From assembly GCA_902489575.1 (NCBI GenBank), contig CABUAQ010000036.1, positions 1 to 17,356 of the forward strand: 17,356 bases of DNA, given 5' to 3'. Shown here one piece after another: positions 1-6,631 of this stretch. Source of the DNA: an uncultured bacterium (GTDB lineage Bacteria; Cyanobacteriota; Vampirovibrionia; Gastranaerophilales; Gastranaerophilaceae). The notes beneath the pieces were generated by a model. It was not told where the DNA came from. It worked only from the letters and a program-made list of their open reading frames with translations, and did not search any database. Each line of letters opens with the position of its first letter. Position 1 is the stretch's first letter. The position numbers and the translations under genes are program-made.

Positions 1-8
1 ATGAAAAA

Positions 9-539
9 ATGAAAAAATTTTTAGCAACTTTTTTAAGCTTTGTGTTTATATTTCAACTGATAATTTTGCCCGGCTGCGCAAAAACAAATTCCGTTAAAGT
101 TAAATCAGGCACGACGATCCCTGTTACTGTTAACACCGAGCAAAACAGTAAAAATGTGACCACAGGAGCAAAAATTGAGGCTGTGATTGATAAAGATATA
201 ACAATCAATGATATTGTTGTTTTTAAAAAAGGAGATCGCGCAACCCTTAATGTTGTTCAAGTTAAAAAGGCAGGATTTGTAGGAATACCAGGAGAGCTGA
301 CTATAGCAGGCGGCGAAGTTTTTGATACAAACAACACCGCTCACCAGATTGACTTTACAAAGAATTTTGTCGGAGAAGAAAAAACATGGCCAAAAGTTTG
401 TCTTGGCTGTGGTCTATTAATTATTCTTGCTCCAATTGCATTATTCGGATTTGTAAAAGGCGGGCAAGCTGAAATTAAACCATTCATCCCGATCGAAATT
501 AAAACCTCTCAGGATTTTGAGTTTTCTCCTAAACTGTAA
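9..539 (+). CDS. Putative lipoprotein with a second hydrophobic segment, function unknown
   Basis: This 176-residue protein opens with a charged-plus-hydrophobic signal (MKKFLATFLS, then a hydrophobic run to residue 20) followed by LPGC. Cys23 is a plausible lipidation site, although Pro at -2 is not the commonest lipobox residue. The mature part (about residues 30-125) looks beta-rich and soluble. A second strongly hydrophobic stretch (about 130-149) is preceded by a Cys-Leu-Gly-Cys pair (C131, C134), and a short polar tail follows. I do not recognise a family. The frame stays open to the window edge, but the signal peptide fixes the start at position 9. The promoter and ribosome site lie outside the window. 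It converges on the response-regulator gene, with about 60 bases between stop codons. A cell-envelope location is inferred. Confidence 0.72.
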   Translation: MKKFLATFLSFVFIFQLIILPGCAKTNSVKVKSGTTIPVTVNTEQNSKNVTTGAKIEAVIDKDITINDIVVFKKGDRATLNVVQVKKAGFVGIPGELTIAGGEVFDTNNTAHQIDFTKNFVGEEKTWPKVCLGCGLLIILAPIALFGFVKGGQAEIKPFIPIEIKTSQDFEFSPKL

Positions 540-575
540 AACTCAGCCCTTGTAGGTTTTTTGACAAATTCACAT

Positions 576-636
576 TGGGTTAACAATTGAAAATTCAATA
601 TCAAGCATTAAATTCTTTAATAAAATTGTTAACCCA
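576..636. repeat. 13-bp perfect inverted repeat across a stop codon
   Basis: TGGGTTAACAATT (576-588) is matched exactly by its reverse complement at 624-636. The right arm is the coding sequence for the last Trp-Val-Asn-Asn residues of the minus-strand REC protein. The left arm lies 13 bases past its stop codon. An mRNA from either strand could form a 13-bp stem with a 35-base loop. A smaller dyad (TTGAAAATTCAA, 587-598) lies in the loop. No T-tract follows either arm, so this is not a textbook intrinsic terminator. A role in 3'-end formation or mRNA stability between convergent genes is inferred. Confidence 0.6.
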
Positions 637-1902
637 TTTTATAAGCTGCGGCATTTCGTATGGTTTTGGCAAATACAGATCCGCACCTGTATTTAATACT
701 AATTCCTTATCATGAATAATTGAAGTAACAATAATTTTTGAATTCTTTAAATCTTCCTGTTGCTTAATTTTATAGCACAAATTTAGCCCGTTTTTCTTTT
801 CCAAATCTCCGGCATCAACAATCATTAATGCGGGAACAAAATCTCTTTCAGGCAGTTCATATTCACTGACAATTTCAGAGTCATACCCTTGTAAATTTAA
901 AATAGTATGAAGTAAAACTCCTAATGCTTCATCCGGTTCGAAAATTAAAATTTTATTATTATATTCTTTATCCAATACAGAATTTTGCCCCTCTAACTTT
1001 GGACGTTCCATCAAATAATTTGAGCGATTTGGGACATCAGCCATATTATGAATATGCACAAGAGTATTCAAAAGCTGAGTTGTATCTTTATAGTTTGTAA
1101 ACTCATTTGTCACAACACTAATAGTTGAATGGACAAAATTAGCACGTCGTCCCGCAAATTCATCCCCTTGCAAAATCATATACCCTCTATCCAAATCATG
1201 TTCAGCATAGAACTTTGCTGCTACTGAGTCAAATGCAAAAATTAAAAACCTGGCAAGTCGTTCAGCCTTGAAAGTATCTGTTATTACAAGAAAAACACTT
1301 TCAGATAGCATTCCCAAATAATCATTTTCACCAAGCGAAGCCTGAATTATAGCTGCATAAGTTTGTAAAAGTTTATCAGAGGCAAGCTGGGTATAAGCTT
1401 GTTTATAACTTTCAAAATTTTCTATACTGATATAAAGCATCGCCCAATCTTGCTTATCAGACAATTTGCGTTTCATTGCTCGAAGACTATAGTTTTTGTT
1501 GGGCAAAAGCTGTCTGCTTTCAAGATTTGTTTCAAATTCCCTGCGAAGATGCGCATTCATTCTTATCCTGAATTCCTCAGAATTTACAGGCTCAGACAAA
1601 AAATCATCCGCCCCGCTTTCTAAAACTTTAATTCTGTCATTAAAATCAGCAGACTTAGACATTGCAACAATTACAGGACGCATATTATACGTTAAAGCCC
1701 GAACCTGCTTACAAAAATCCGATAAATCATCATCAAAACTATCAGAAATTATAATTAAATCGGGCTCTTTATCCTGAATAAGCTTAATCGCTGTAATCAA
1801 ATCTTTTGAAATAATGACAGAATTACAATCTGATTCCAAAAGTTTTTTATACTTTGTAGAAAGCTCTAATCTTTTATCAATAATTAAAGTTACTGATTGC
1901 AT
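601..1902 (-). CDS. Response-regulator-like protein: REC, degenerate GGDEF, REC
   Basis: This 433-residue cytoplasmic signalling protein has three modules. Residues about 4-125 are a receiver domain with the phospho-acceptor Asp54, but the usual Lys of the Lys-Pro pair is Glu104. Residues about 137-290 have the fold pattern of a GGDEF domain (YISIENF... then ...YLGMLSESVF). The signature GG(D/E)EF position reads S-E-S-V-F (200-204), so diguanylate cyclase activity is not expected. Residues about 316-428 are a second receiver with Asp363, Thr393 and Lys413-Pro, which looks more intact. No DNA-binding domain is present. The start ATG is preceded by GAGG and overlaps the upstream histidine kinase gene by 13 bases, so the two are co-transcribed and probably form a two-component pair. 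The output is likely protein-protein interaction or an adaptor or phospho-sink role (inference). Confidence 0.85.
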   Translation of the reverse strand: MQSVTLIIDKRLELSTKYKKLLESDCNSVIISKDLITAIKLIQDKEPDLIIISDSFDDDLSDFCKQVRALTYNMRPVIVAMSKSADFNDRIKVLESGADDFLSEPVNSEEFRIRMNAHLRREFETNLESRQLLPNKNYSLRAMKRKLSDKQDWAMLYISIENFESYKQAYTQLASDKLLQTYAAIIQASLGENDYLGMLSESVFLVITDTFKAERLARFLIFAFDSVAAKFYAEHDLDRGYMILQGDEFAGRRANFVHSTISVVTNEFTNYKDTTQLLNTLVHIHNMADVPNRSNYLMERPKLEGQNSVLDKEYNNKILIFEPDEALGVLLHTILNLQGYDSEIVSEYELPERDFVPALMIVDAGDLEKKNGLNLCYKIKQQEDLKNSKIIVTSIIHDKELVLNTGADLYLPKPYEMPQLIKWVNNFIKEFNA

Positions 1903-2636
1903 TTCAACCTCGCTTGTTCTTCAAGGCTTTTTACAGGCAACAAAAGCGTAAACGTAATCTGACTAAGTCCTGAACCATCGTTTAATTCAACAGAATTTAC
2001 ACTAATTTCTCCGCCCATTTTCTCAACAAGACTTTTTGTAATGTATAACCCCAACCCGCTGCCTTGAACTCTGCGTGTTAAAGGATTGTCAATTCTTGCA
2101 AATTTTTTAAAAATTTTATCATAATCAGCTTGATCAATTCCTATCCCATTATTTAAAACTTTAATAACAACATTGTTACCATTTATAGAAGTTAAAATTT
2201 GCGTCACACCTGCCTCTATTGAATACTTCGCGCTATTTTCAATTAAATTTGTCATAATTTGCTGAAATTTATCCTTATCAACAAAAATAGGCGGTAAATT
2301 TTCACAATATTGAAATTCAAATTTATGAGACGGATACTGAGTTTTAACAATAGAAATTATTTGTTCTATAGGATTTTTTATACAAAGTTCGTTATAGACA
2401 AAATTATTTCCACTTGCCTGAAGCTTTGTAACAGAAAGCATATTTTCAACAAGGTGAATAAGTCTGTTTGACTGTTCCTCAATAATTTTTATAAACTTCT
2501 TCTTACTTTCATCATCCAATTTATCCCAAGACGCCAGCATAGTTTGAGAAAAACCACGGATAGATGTCAACGGAGTTCGCAATTCATGACTTACTGTCGA
2601 AATAAAATCTTCATATTTTTTTTCAATATCGCTCAT
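1890..2636 (-). CDS. Sensorless soluble histidine kinase (HisKA + HATPase_c)
   Basis: At 248 residues this is a minimal histidine kinase. The HisKA dimerisation helix carries the phospho-His at His17 (FISTVSHELRTPLTSIRGF). A HATPase_c domain follows, with the N box (NLIENSAKYS, Asn134), G1 box (NNGIGI, 162-167), F box (IFKKFARI) and G2 box (GSGLGL, 192-197). There is no transmembrane segment, PAS or other sensor; only 16 residues precede the His. It must therefore be cytosolic and sense through a partner, or be a truncated relay kinase. In the G1 box, the Asp that contacts adenine in most family members is Asn162. It is first in an operon with the REC-REC protein. No Shine-Dalgarno site precedes the ATG, and a TATAAT lies exactly 6 bases upstream. 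Confidence 0.9.
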   Translation of the reverse strand: MSDIEKKYEDFISTVSHELRTPLTSIRGFSQTMLASWDKLDDESKKKFIKIIEEQSNRLIHLVENMLSVTKLQASGNNFVYNELCIKNPIEQIISIVKTQYPSHKFEFQYCENLPPIFVDKDKFQQIMTNLIENSAKYSIEAGVTQILTSINGNNVVIKVLNNGIGIDQADYDKIFKKFARIDNPLTRRVQGSGLGLYITKSLVEKMGGEISVNSVELNDGSGLSQITFTLLLPVKSLEEQARLKCNQ

Positions 2637-2642
2637 AATTTT

Positions 2643-2648
2643 ATTATA
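2643..2648 (-). promoter_or_regulatory. -10 box of histidine kinase gene, leaderless arrangement
   Basis: On the minus strand a perfect TATAAT sits with 6 bases between it and the ATG (2636-2634). Standard sigma70-type spacing would place transcription start on the A of the ATG. There is no Shine-Dalgarno sequence in the gap. No convincing -35 box is seen. Confidence 0.5.
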
Positions 2649-2707
2649 ACAAACATCTGAAATGTTTAACTTATATTAACATTATTTTAATAAATTATCC
2701 AATAGAA

Positions 2708-2740
2708 ATGAACACTATGTAAAAAATACACAGTGTCCAT
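2708..2740 (-). terminator. Hairpin downstream of UDG gene, possible terminator
   Basis: ACACTATGT (2712-2720) pairs with ACACAGTGT (2728-2736) with one A-C mismatch around an A-rich loop; a further TG/CA pairing lies outside. On the minus strand it lies 45-70 bases after the uracil-DNA glycosylase stop and before the kinase promoter. The T-tract that follows is weak, so the terminator call is tentative. Confidence 0.4.
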
Positions 2741-2780
2741 TAAAAATTATAATAAAAGTTTTGTTTGGCTGTAATCCCCG

Positions 2781-3428
2781 CTACACCAAAGCCATTTCCT
2801 TACTGAAAGGGTTGGAGGAGGGACACACCTTAACTTCCCCAAGAATTTCAGACTTAATAACAGCTAAATCTTGCTGCATCAATCTTCTTGGAGAACCTTC
2901 TTCCATTGAATGGTTTCTTAACAGGTATGACGGATGGAATATCGCCATGGCCTTATATTCCTTACCATTAACAGTTACATTAAACCAATTCCCGCGAACT
3001 TTTGAAATTTGAACCTTTTTATCAGACCAAAAAGATTTTAACGAAGTTGCACCACAGAAAATTATAGCCTTCGGATTCATAATATCAATCTGAGCGTTCA
3101 TATATTTTTCACACATAGCCTTTTCAACATCTGTTGGAATCCTGTTTTCAGGCGGTCGGCATTTCACGGTATTTATTATATACAAATCATCCTGTCTTGA
3201 AATACCGGCTTCTTCCAAAAATTTATTCAACAACTGACCAGCTCTGCCAACAAATGGTGTACCTGTTTCGTCTTCATTTTCCCCAGGTGCCTCACCGATT
3301 AGAACTATCTTTGCTGTTTCCGGATTCCCGTCTGAGAATACAACATTCTTACGAGTTTTAGCTAAGATACAATCCTGACAATTTTCACATTTAGATTGAA
3401 CTATATCTAAACAACCTTTTTTAATCAT
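2781..3428 (-). CDS. Family 4 uracil-DNA glycosylase (4Fe-4S type)
   Basis: This enzyme removes uracil from DNA by cleaving the N-glycosidic bond, starting base-excision repair of deaminated cytosines. Its 215 residues fit UDG family 4. The active-site motif GEAPGENEDETG (45-56) is followed by PFVGRAGQLL. The second motif is FHPSYLL, with His165 at the catalytic-loop position. Iron-sulphur ligands are visible as Cys17 and Cys20, then Cys90 (NTVKCRPPENR) and Cys106 (CEKY), the family's two-pair spacing. The last 20 or so residues (from about 196) are a polar tail outside the conserved core. The start is supported by GAGGAG 8-9 bases upstream. It lies 17 bases downstream of the AGCS symporter gene on the same strand, so the two are probably co-transcribed; no functional link is obvious. 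Confidence 0.93.
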   Translation of the reverse strand: MIKKGCLDIVQSKCENCQDCILAKTRKNVVFSDGNPETAKIVLIGEAPGENEDETGTPFVGRAGQLLNKFLEEAGISRQDDLYIINTVKCRPPENRIPTDVEKAMCEKYMNAQIDIMNPKAIIFCGATSLKSFWSDKKVQISKVRGNWFNVTVNGKEYKAMAIFHPSYLLRNHSMEEGSPRRLMQQDLAVIKSEILGEVKVCPSSNPFSKEMALV

Positions 3429-3445
3429 TTATTATTCTCTCCTCA

Positions 3446-4897
3446 CTATTGTTGTTCATTTTTAAAAAATCCGATATCATATTTTCTGCAATATCGTTTC
3501 AATTCTTTCATTATTATATCAGATAATAAAAATACTGCAATCAAATTAGGAACAGCTAAAAATAAAGTAAATGCATCAGATAAATTTACAACACTTTTCA
3601 AGTTCATTGCAGAGCCGATAATGATAAACAAACAATAGATAATCTGGAAAGTACGGGTTGTAAATTTTGATTCCCCAAATAAAAATGTCCAGCTTTTTGT
3701 TCCGTAATACGAACCGCAAAGCATTGTTGACAATACAAAACAACTTGCCATAAAAGTTAACAATACAGGGAAAAACGGGCAAACAGATGCAAAAGCTTTT
3801 GAAGTTAATTCAATCCCCTCAATACCTGAAGTATTTAGGTAAGCACCTGTAACAACAATAATAAATGCAGTTGCAGAACCAACAATAACCGTATCTACAA
3901 ACGGCTGCAGCATTGCAATAAATGCCTGAACAACAGGCTTGCTTGTTTTTACCGCAGAAAATGCAATAGGAGCAGTACCAAGCCCTGCCTCATTTGCAAA
4001 CATTGCCCTGCGAAACCCCCATAACATACACGCAAAAACTCCCCCCCCAACCGCACTCGGTTGAAAAGCTTCCTTTATAATAAGCGCAATTGTATGTGGA
4101 ATGTGATGAATGTTTAATAAACAAATTATAAATGCTGATAAAATGTATAAAGAACACATTACAGGAGTAACTTTTGATGTAAACTTACCAATAGACTTAA
4201 TCCCGCCAATTACTGTAACATAAGTTATAACAGCAACAATAAGCCCAAAAACCCAACGTTGCCCTGAGAACAATCCTGTTACATTGGATATCTGTGTTGT
4301 AATTGCATTAATTTGGAACAAATTCCAACCCCCAATCATCGCAAACACACAACATACAGCATAAATTTTTGCAAGATAAGGAGCAAACGGCTTAATCCAC
4401 GGAGCACGAAGCCCATTAATAATATAATACATAGGACCACCTGACGATGTTCCGTCTTTATTAATTTGTCTGAACTTTAGCCCAAGAAGGACTTCCGCAA
4501 ATTTTAATGCCATAGAAAAAATTCCGGCAATAATCATCCAAAAAATTACCCCCGGACCTCCAACAGAAACAGCTAAAGCAGAACCAACAACATTCCCCAT
4601 GCCAGCTGATGCTGAGATTGTAGCTGTTAACGCTTGAAACGATGAAACTTCTCCATGTTTTTTTCTAACAATATTGTCATCATGTTTATATTTTTTTGTA
4701 ATAAGGTTAATAGCGTGCTTAAACCCCCAAAAACCAATAAATCGTGTTCTAAAAGTAAAATAAAATGCCGCAATCATCAACAAAACAATCAAAAATTCCA
4801 CATGAACACCGTGAATAGTTACATGTGAAAAAATTAATCCTGAAATTTTATTCGCTACAGGCGATAAAATACTATCTATCCGGCTATCTAAATTCAT
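3446..4897 (-). CDS. Sodium:alanine/glycine symporter, AGCS family
   Basis: This 483-residue integral inner-membrane protein couples Na+ (or H+) entry to uptake of alanine or glycine. The family signature runs GEVSSFQALTATISASAGMGN (82-102), then VVGSALAVSVGGPGVIFWM, KFAEVLLGLKFRQ and SGGPMYYI (152-159). Later come FRRAMFANEAGLGTAPIAFSA (295-315) and a long run of hydrophobic helices consistent with about 10-11 membrane segments. The first 30 residues are amphipathic and precede the first helix. It heads a two-gene operon with the uracil-DNA glycosylase. No Shine-Dalgarno site precedes the ATG, and a TATAAT lies 6 bases upstream. An eight-G run (C8 at 4041-4048 on the plus strand) encodes a Gly-Gly-Gly in a region facing helix 7 or 8. 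Substrate specificity cannot be set from sequence alone. Confidence 0.93.
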   Translation of the reverse strand: MNLDSRIDSILSPVANKISGLIFSHVTIHGVHVEFLIVLLMIAAFYFTFRTRFIGFWGFKHAINLITKKYKHDDNIVRKKHGEVSSFQALTATISASAGMGNVVGSALAVSVGGPGVIFWMIIAGIFSMALKFAEVLLGLKFRQINKDGTSSGGPMYYIINGLRAPWIKPFAPYLAKIYAVCCVFAMIGGWNLFQINAITTQISNVTGLFSGQRWVFGLIVAVITYVTVIGGIKSIGKFTSKVTPVMCSLYILSAFIICLLNIHHIPHTIALIIKEAFQPSAVGGGVFACMLWGFRRAMFANEAGLGTAPIAFSAVKTSKPVVQAFIAMLQPFVDTVIVGSATAFIIVVTGAYLNTSGIEGIELTSKAFASVCPFFPVLLTFMASCFVLSTMLCGSYYGTKSWTFLFGESKFTTRTFQIIYCLFIIIGSAMNLKSVVNLSDAFTLFLAVPNLIAVFLLSDIIMKELKRYCRKYDIGFFKNEQQ

Positions 4898-4903
4898 AAA
4901 CCA

Positions 4904-4909
4904 ATTATA
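4904..4909 (-). promoter_or_regulatory. -10 box of AGCS symporter gene, leaderless arrangement
   Basis: A perfect TATAAT on the minus strand has exactly 6 bases between it and the ATG (4897-4895). This is the same geometry as the histidine kinase gene. The intervening TGGTTT holds no ribosome binding site. Transcription would start at or next to the initiation codon. Confidence 0.5.
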
Positions 4910-4964
4910 TAATAAACAAGATTAAATTAAAAATCACCCAATCTGCTGGACAAAAGTCAAATAT

Positions 4965-4973
4965 TGTTATAAA
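4965..4973 (+). promoter_or_regulatory. Extended -10 promoter of the DUF2023 gene
   Basis: TGT followed directly by TATAAA forms an extended -10. A poor -35 candidate, TGGACA at 4947-4952, has only 15-base spacing. The predicted leader is about 30 bases and includes AAGAGGA, a Shine-Dalgarno site close to the ATG. Confidence 0.4.
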
Positions 4974-5008
4974 ATAAAAGTGTAAGGTGAACCTAACAAA
5001 GAGGATAT

Positions 5009-5419
5009 ATGAGAATTATTGCAACAAATAATGGGTATTATGCCCCGCAACAATGTTTTCAAGGACTAAAAGCAGCTCCTACAACAAAACAATGGAATGA
5101 ACTTAGAGTTTTTTCACATCATATTTACGAATTCAAAAAAGGATTACGTAACTTAATATTAACAACTGAAAAGCAAACAAATCGCGAAGTTATTGTAAAC
5201 CGCCTTGAACGTGAGAAAATTTCATACCTAATACAGGAAGTAGATAACAAAAAAATCAATGTTTTCTTCGGAAATCCGGACTGTATAAATGTTATAAAAT
5301 CATTTAATCAACCCAAATTAAACGAATATACTCCTGAACAGGATTTTATTTTAGGAACCCTTCTAGGGTATGATAAGATTCAACAATGTCAAAGATATTT
5401 GAAAATGATTAAAAAATAA
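5009..5419 (+). CDS. DUF2023 family protein
   Basis: Residues about 32-134 match my recollection of the DUF2023 family: RVFSHHIYEFKKGLRNLIL, then EREKISYLIQEV, KINVFFGN, and TPEQDFILGTLLGYDKIQQC near the end. The family is small, cytosolic and of unknown function; in some bacteria it is found near flavodoxin genes (recollection, not visible here). The first 31 residues, which include QQCFQGLKAAPTTKQ, are a low-complexity extension outside the domain; there is no later Met to use as a start. The start is supported by GAGGA a few bases upstream. It is a single-gene unit converging on the solute-binding protein gene with one base between stop codons. Confidence 0.8.
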   Translation: MRIIATNNGYYAPQQCFQGLKAAPTTKQWNELRVFSHHIYEFKKGLRNLILTTEKQTNREVIVNRLEREKISYLIQEVDNKKINVFFGNPDCINVIKSFNQPKLNEYTPEQDFILGTLLGYDKIQQCQRYLKMIKK

Positions 5420-5430
5420 ATTATTTTTTA
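5410..5430. repeat. 21-base A/T palindrome joining two convergent stop codons
   Basis: TAAAAAATAA at 5410-5419 is mirrored by TTATTTTTTA at 5421-5430 around a single A. Both TAA stop codons, of the DUF2023 gene (+) and the solute-binding protein gene (-), lie in it, and both proteins end in Lys-Lys. Each strand gets a T6 run just after its stop codon. It may act as a minimal bidirectional 3' end, but it has no GC stem. Confidence 0.4.
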
Positions 5431-6596
5431 TTATTGAACATATATTCTGTTTTTATTTTCAAATTATCCAAAACTTCACGAAAATGAATACCGGCAGGAG
5501 TTGGTATAGCATTTTGAGCCGAAGTCAAAAAAACTCTGGCATTTTTCGGATTTTTACCATCAAGAAAATATACTGAATTAGCAACCTCAATTCTTGCCGG
5601 CACAATCAAGCCACTTTGGGCAAATTTTTCAGAACTTTCTTTTGATGCTAAATATTTAATAAGTTTCACTGCCTGAGGTTTATGTTTAGAAGACTTCGCC
5701 ACTGCCCAACCTGATGCATCCAGCGGGATAACACTACCTGCGCCATTTTTCGGAAACTCTGCAACATCCCAGTCAAATTTTGCTTCTTCACGAAACTTTG
5801 GAACCATCCATCTTCCGGATAAATACATCCCCAATTTTCCTTGTAAAAACATCTGCGCCATTGTTGCACTTGCAGCCTCCTCTTTTCGAGGAGCAACATG
5901 ATATTTCCCACGCAAATCGGCATAAAAATTTAAACCTTTCTGCATTTTAGAATCATTAAAATTCTCAAAATCAAATGCTCCAAATGTTGTTAAATAAGGA
6001 AGATAATACAAAGGTTCATCCTCAAATGAGACCCCGAACATTTCAGAATTTTTAGTTATCCCCCTGGCAATAGACAAAAATTCTTCGACTGTCCAATTAT
6101 TGTTAGGATAAGGAATTCTAACATAATCAAAGATATCCTTATTATAATAAATCACAAGATTAGACATATCACGTGGAATTCCGTAATTATTACCTTCCCA
6201 GCTCAAGGCATCTACGGATTTGTCGTAATAATCACTAAATTCAAATCCGTATTCATCAAGACTCTCCAAAACTCCGGCATTAGCATATACAGGTAAATAT
6301 TGATTGTTTATAAAAAGAACATCCGGTGCAGTATTAGATGCAAATAACAAATGCAATTTTTGAAAATAATTCTGGGGGATATGTAAAAATTCAACTTTAA
6401 TATCGGGATTATCTTTTTCAAAATCAATCAAAATGGGCTTCAAAATCCTTAATTCAGATTCTGAACCCCAAGATGAAAACTGGATTGTAACCATTTGCTG
6501 CTTGCTGTTTCGAGAAAAAATATTGTAACAGCATACAAAGCTCACACCTATTATTAAACAAACAAGTAAAAATTTCTTATACATTCTTCGACACAC
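5421..6596 (-). CDS. ABC-type extracellular solute-binding protein, family 1 (sugar-type)
   Basis: The 391-residue protein has an N-terminal hydrophobic export or anchor segment (about residues 8-25, ending VCCYNIFSRN). A family 1 solute-binding fold follows: VTIQFSSWGSESELRILKPI (about 36-55), DFEKDNPDIKVEF, LFASNTAPDVLFIN, and later GKLGMYLSGRW and PLDASGWAVAKSSK. Family members bind oligosaccharides, polyols or similar ligands for an ABC importer. No permease or ATPase gene is nearby, so its transporter partner must be elsewhere or it acts as a receptor. A GTG start at 6596 is chosen because GAGGAAG lies about 8 bases upstream; an ATG four codons later would be about 20 bases from that site. 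No canonical lipobox is seen despite the Cys22-Cys23 pair. It lies 35 bases downstream of the AMIN-like gene. Confidence 0.87.
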   Translation of the reverse strand: MCRRMYKKFLLVCLIIGVSFVCCYNIFSRNSKQQMVTIQFSSWGSESELRILKPILIDFEKDNPDIKVEFLHIPQNYFQKLHLLFASNTAPDVLFINNQYLPVYANAGVLESLDEYGFEFSDYYDKSVDALSWEGNNYGIPRDMSNLVIYYNKDIFDYVRIPYPNNNWTVEEFLSIARGITKNSEMFGVSFEDEPLYYLPYLTTFGAFDFENFNDSKMQKGLNFYADLRGKYHVAPRKEEAASATMAQMFLQGKLGMYLSGRWMVPKFREEAKFDWDVAEFPKNGAGSVIPLDASGWAVAKSSKHKPQAVKLIKYLASKESSEKFAQSGLIVPARIEVANSVYFLDGKNPKNARVFLTSAQNAIPTPAGIHFREVLDNLKIKTEYMFNNKK

Positions 6597-6631
6597 CCGT
6601 ACAACTTCCTCGGGCTATTTTTACAGGAAAT

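Noticed and set aside
1150..1170. QGDEF in the REC protein (residues 246-250) as a GGDEF active site
   Set aside because: The fold alignment places the GGDEF signature at residues 200-204 (S-E-S-V-F). QGDEF falls about 45 residues later, outside the active-site turn, so no cyclase activity is claimed.
4985..4994. AGGTGAACCT inverted repeat in the leader of the DUF2023 gene
   Set aside because: Only a 4-bp stem with a 2-base loop; too short to claim as an operator or hairpin.
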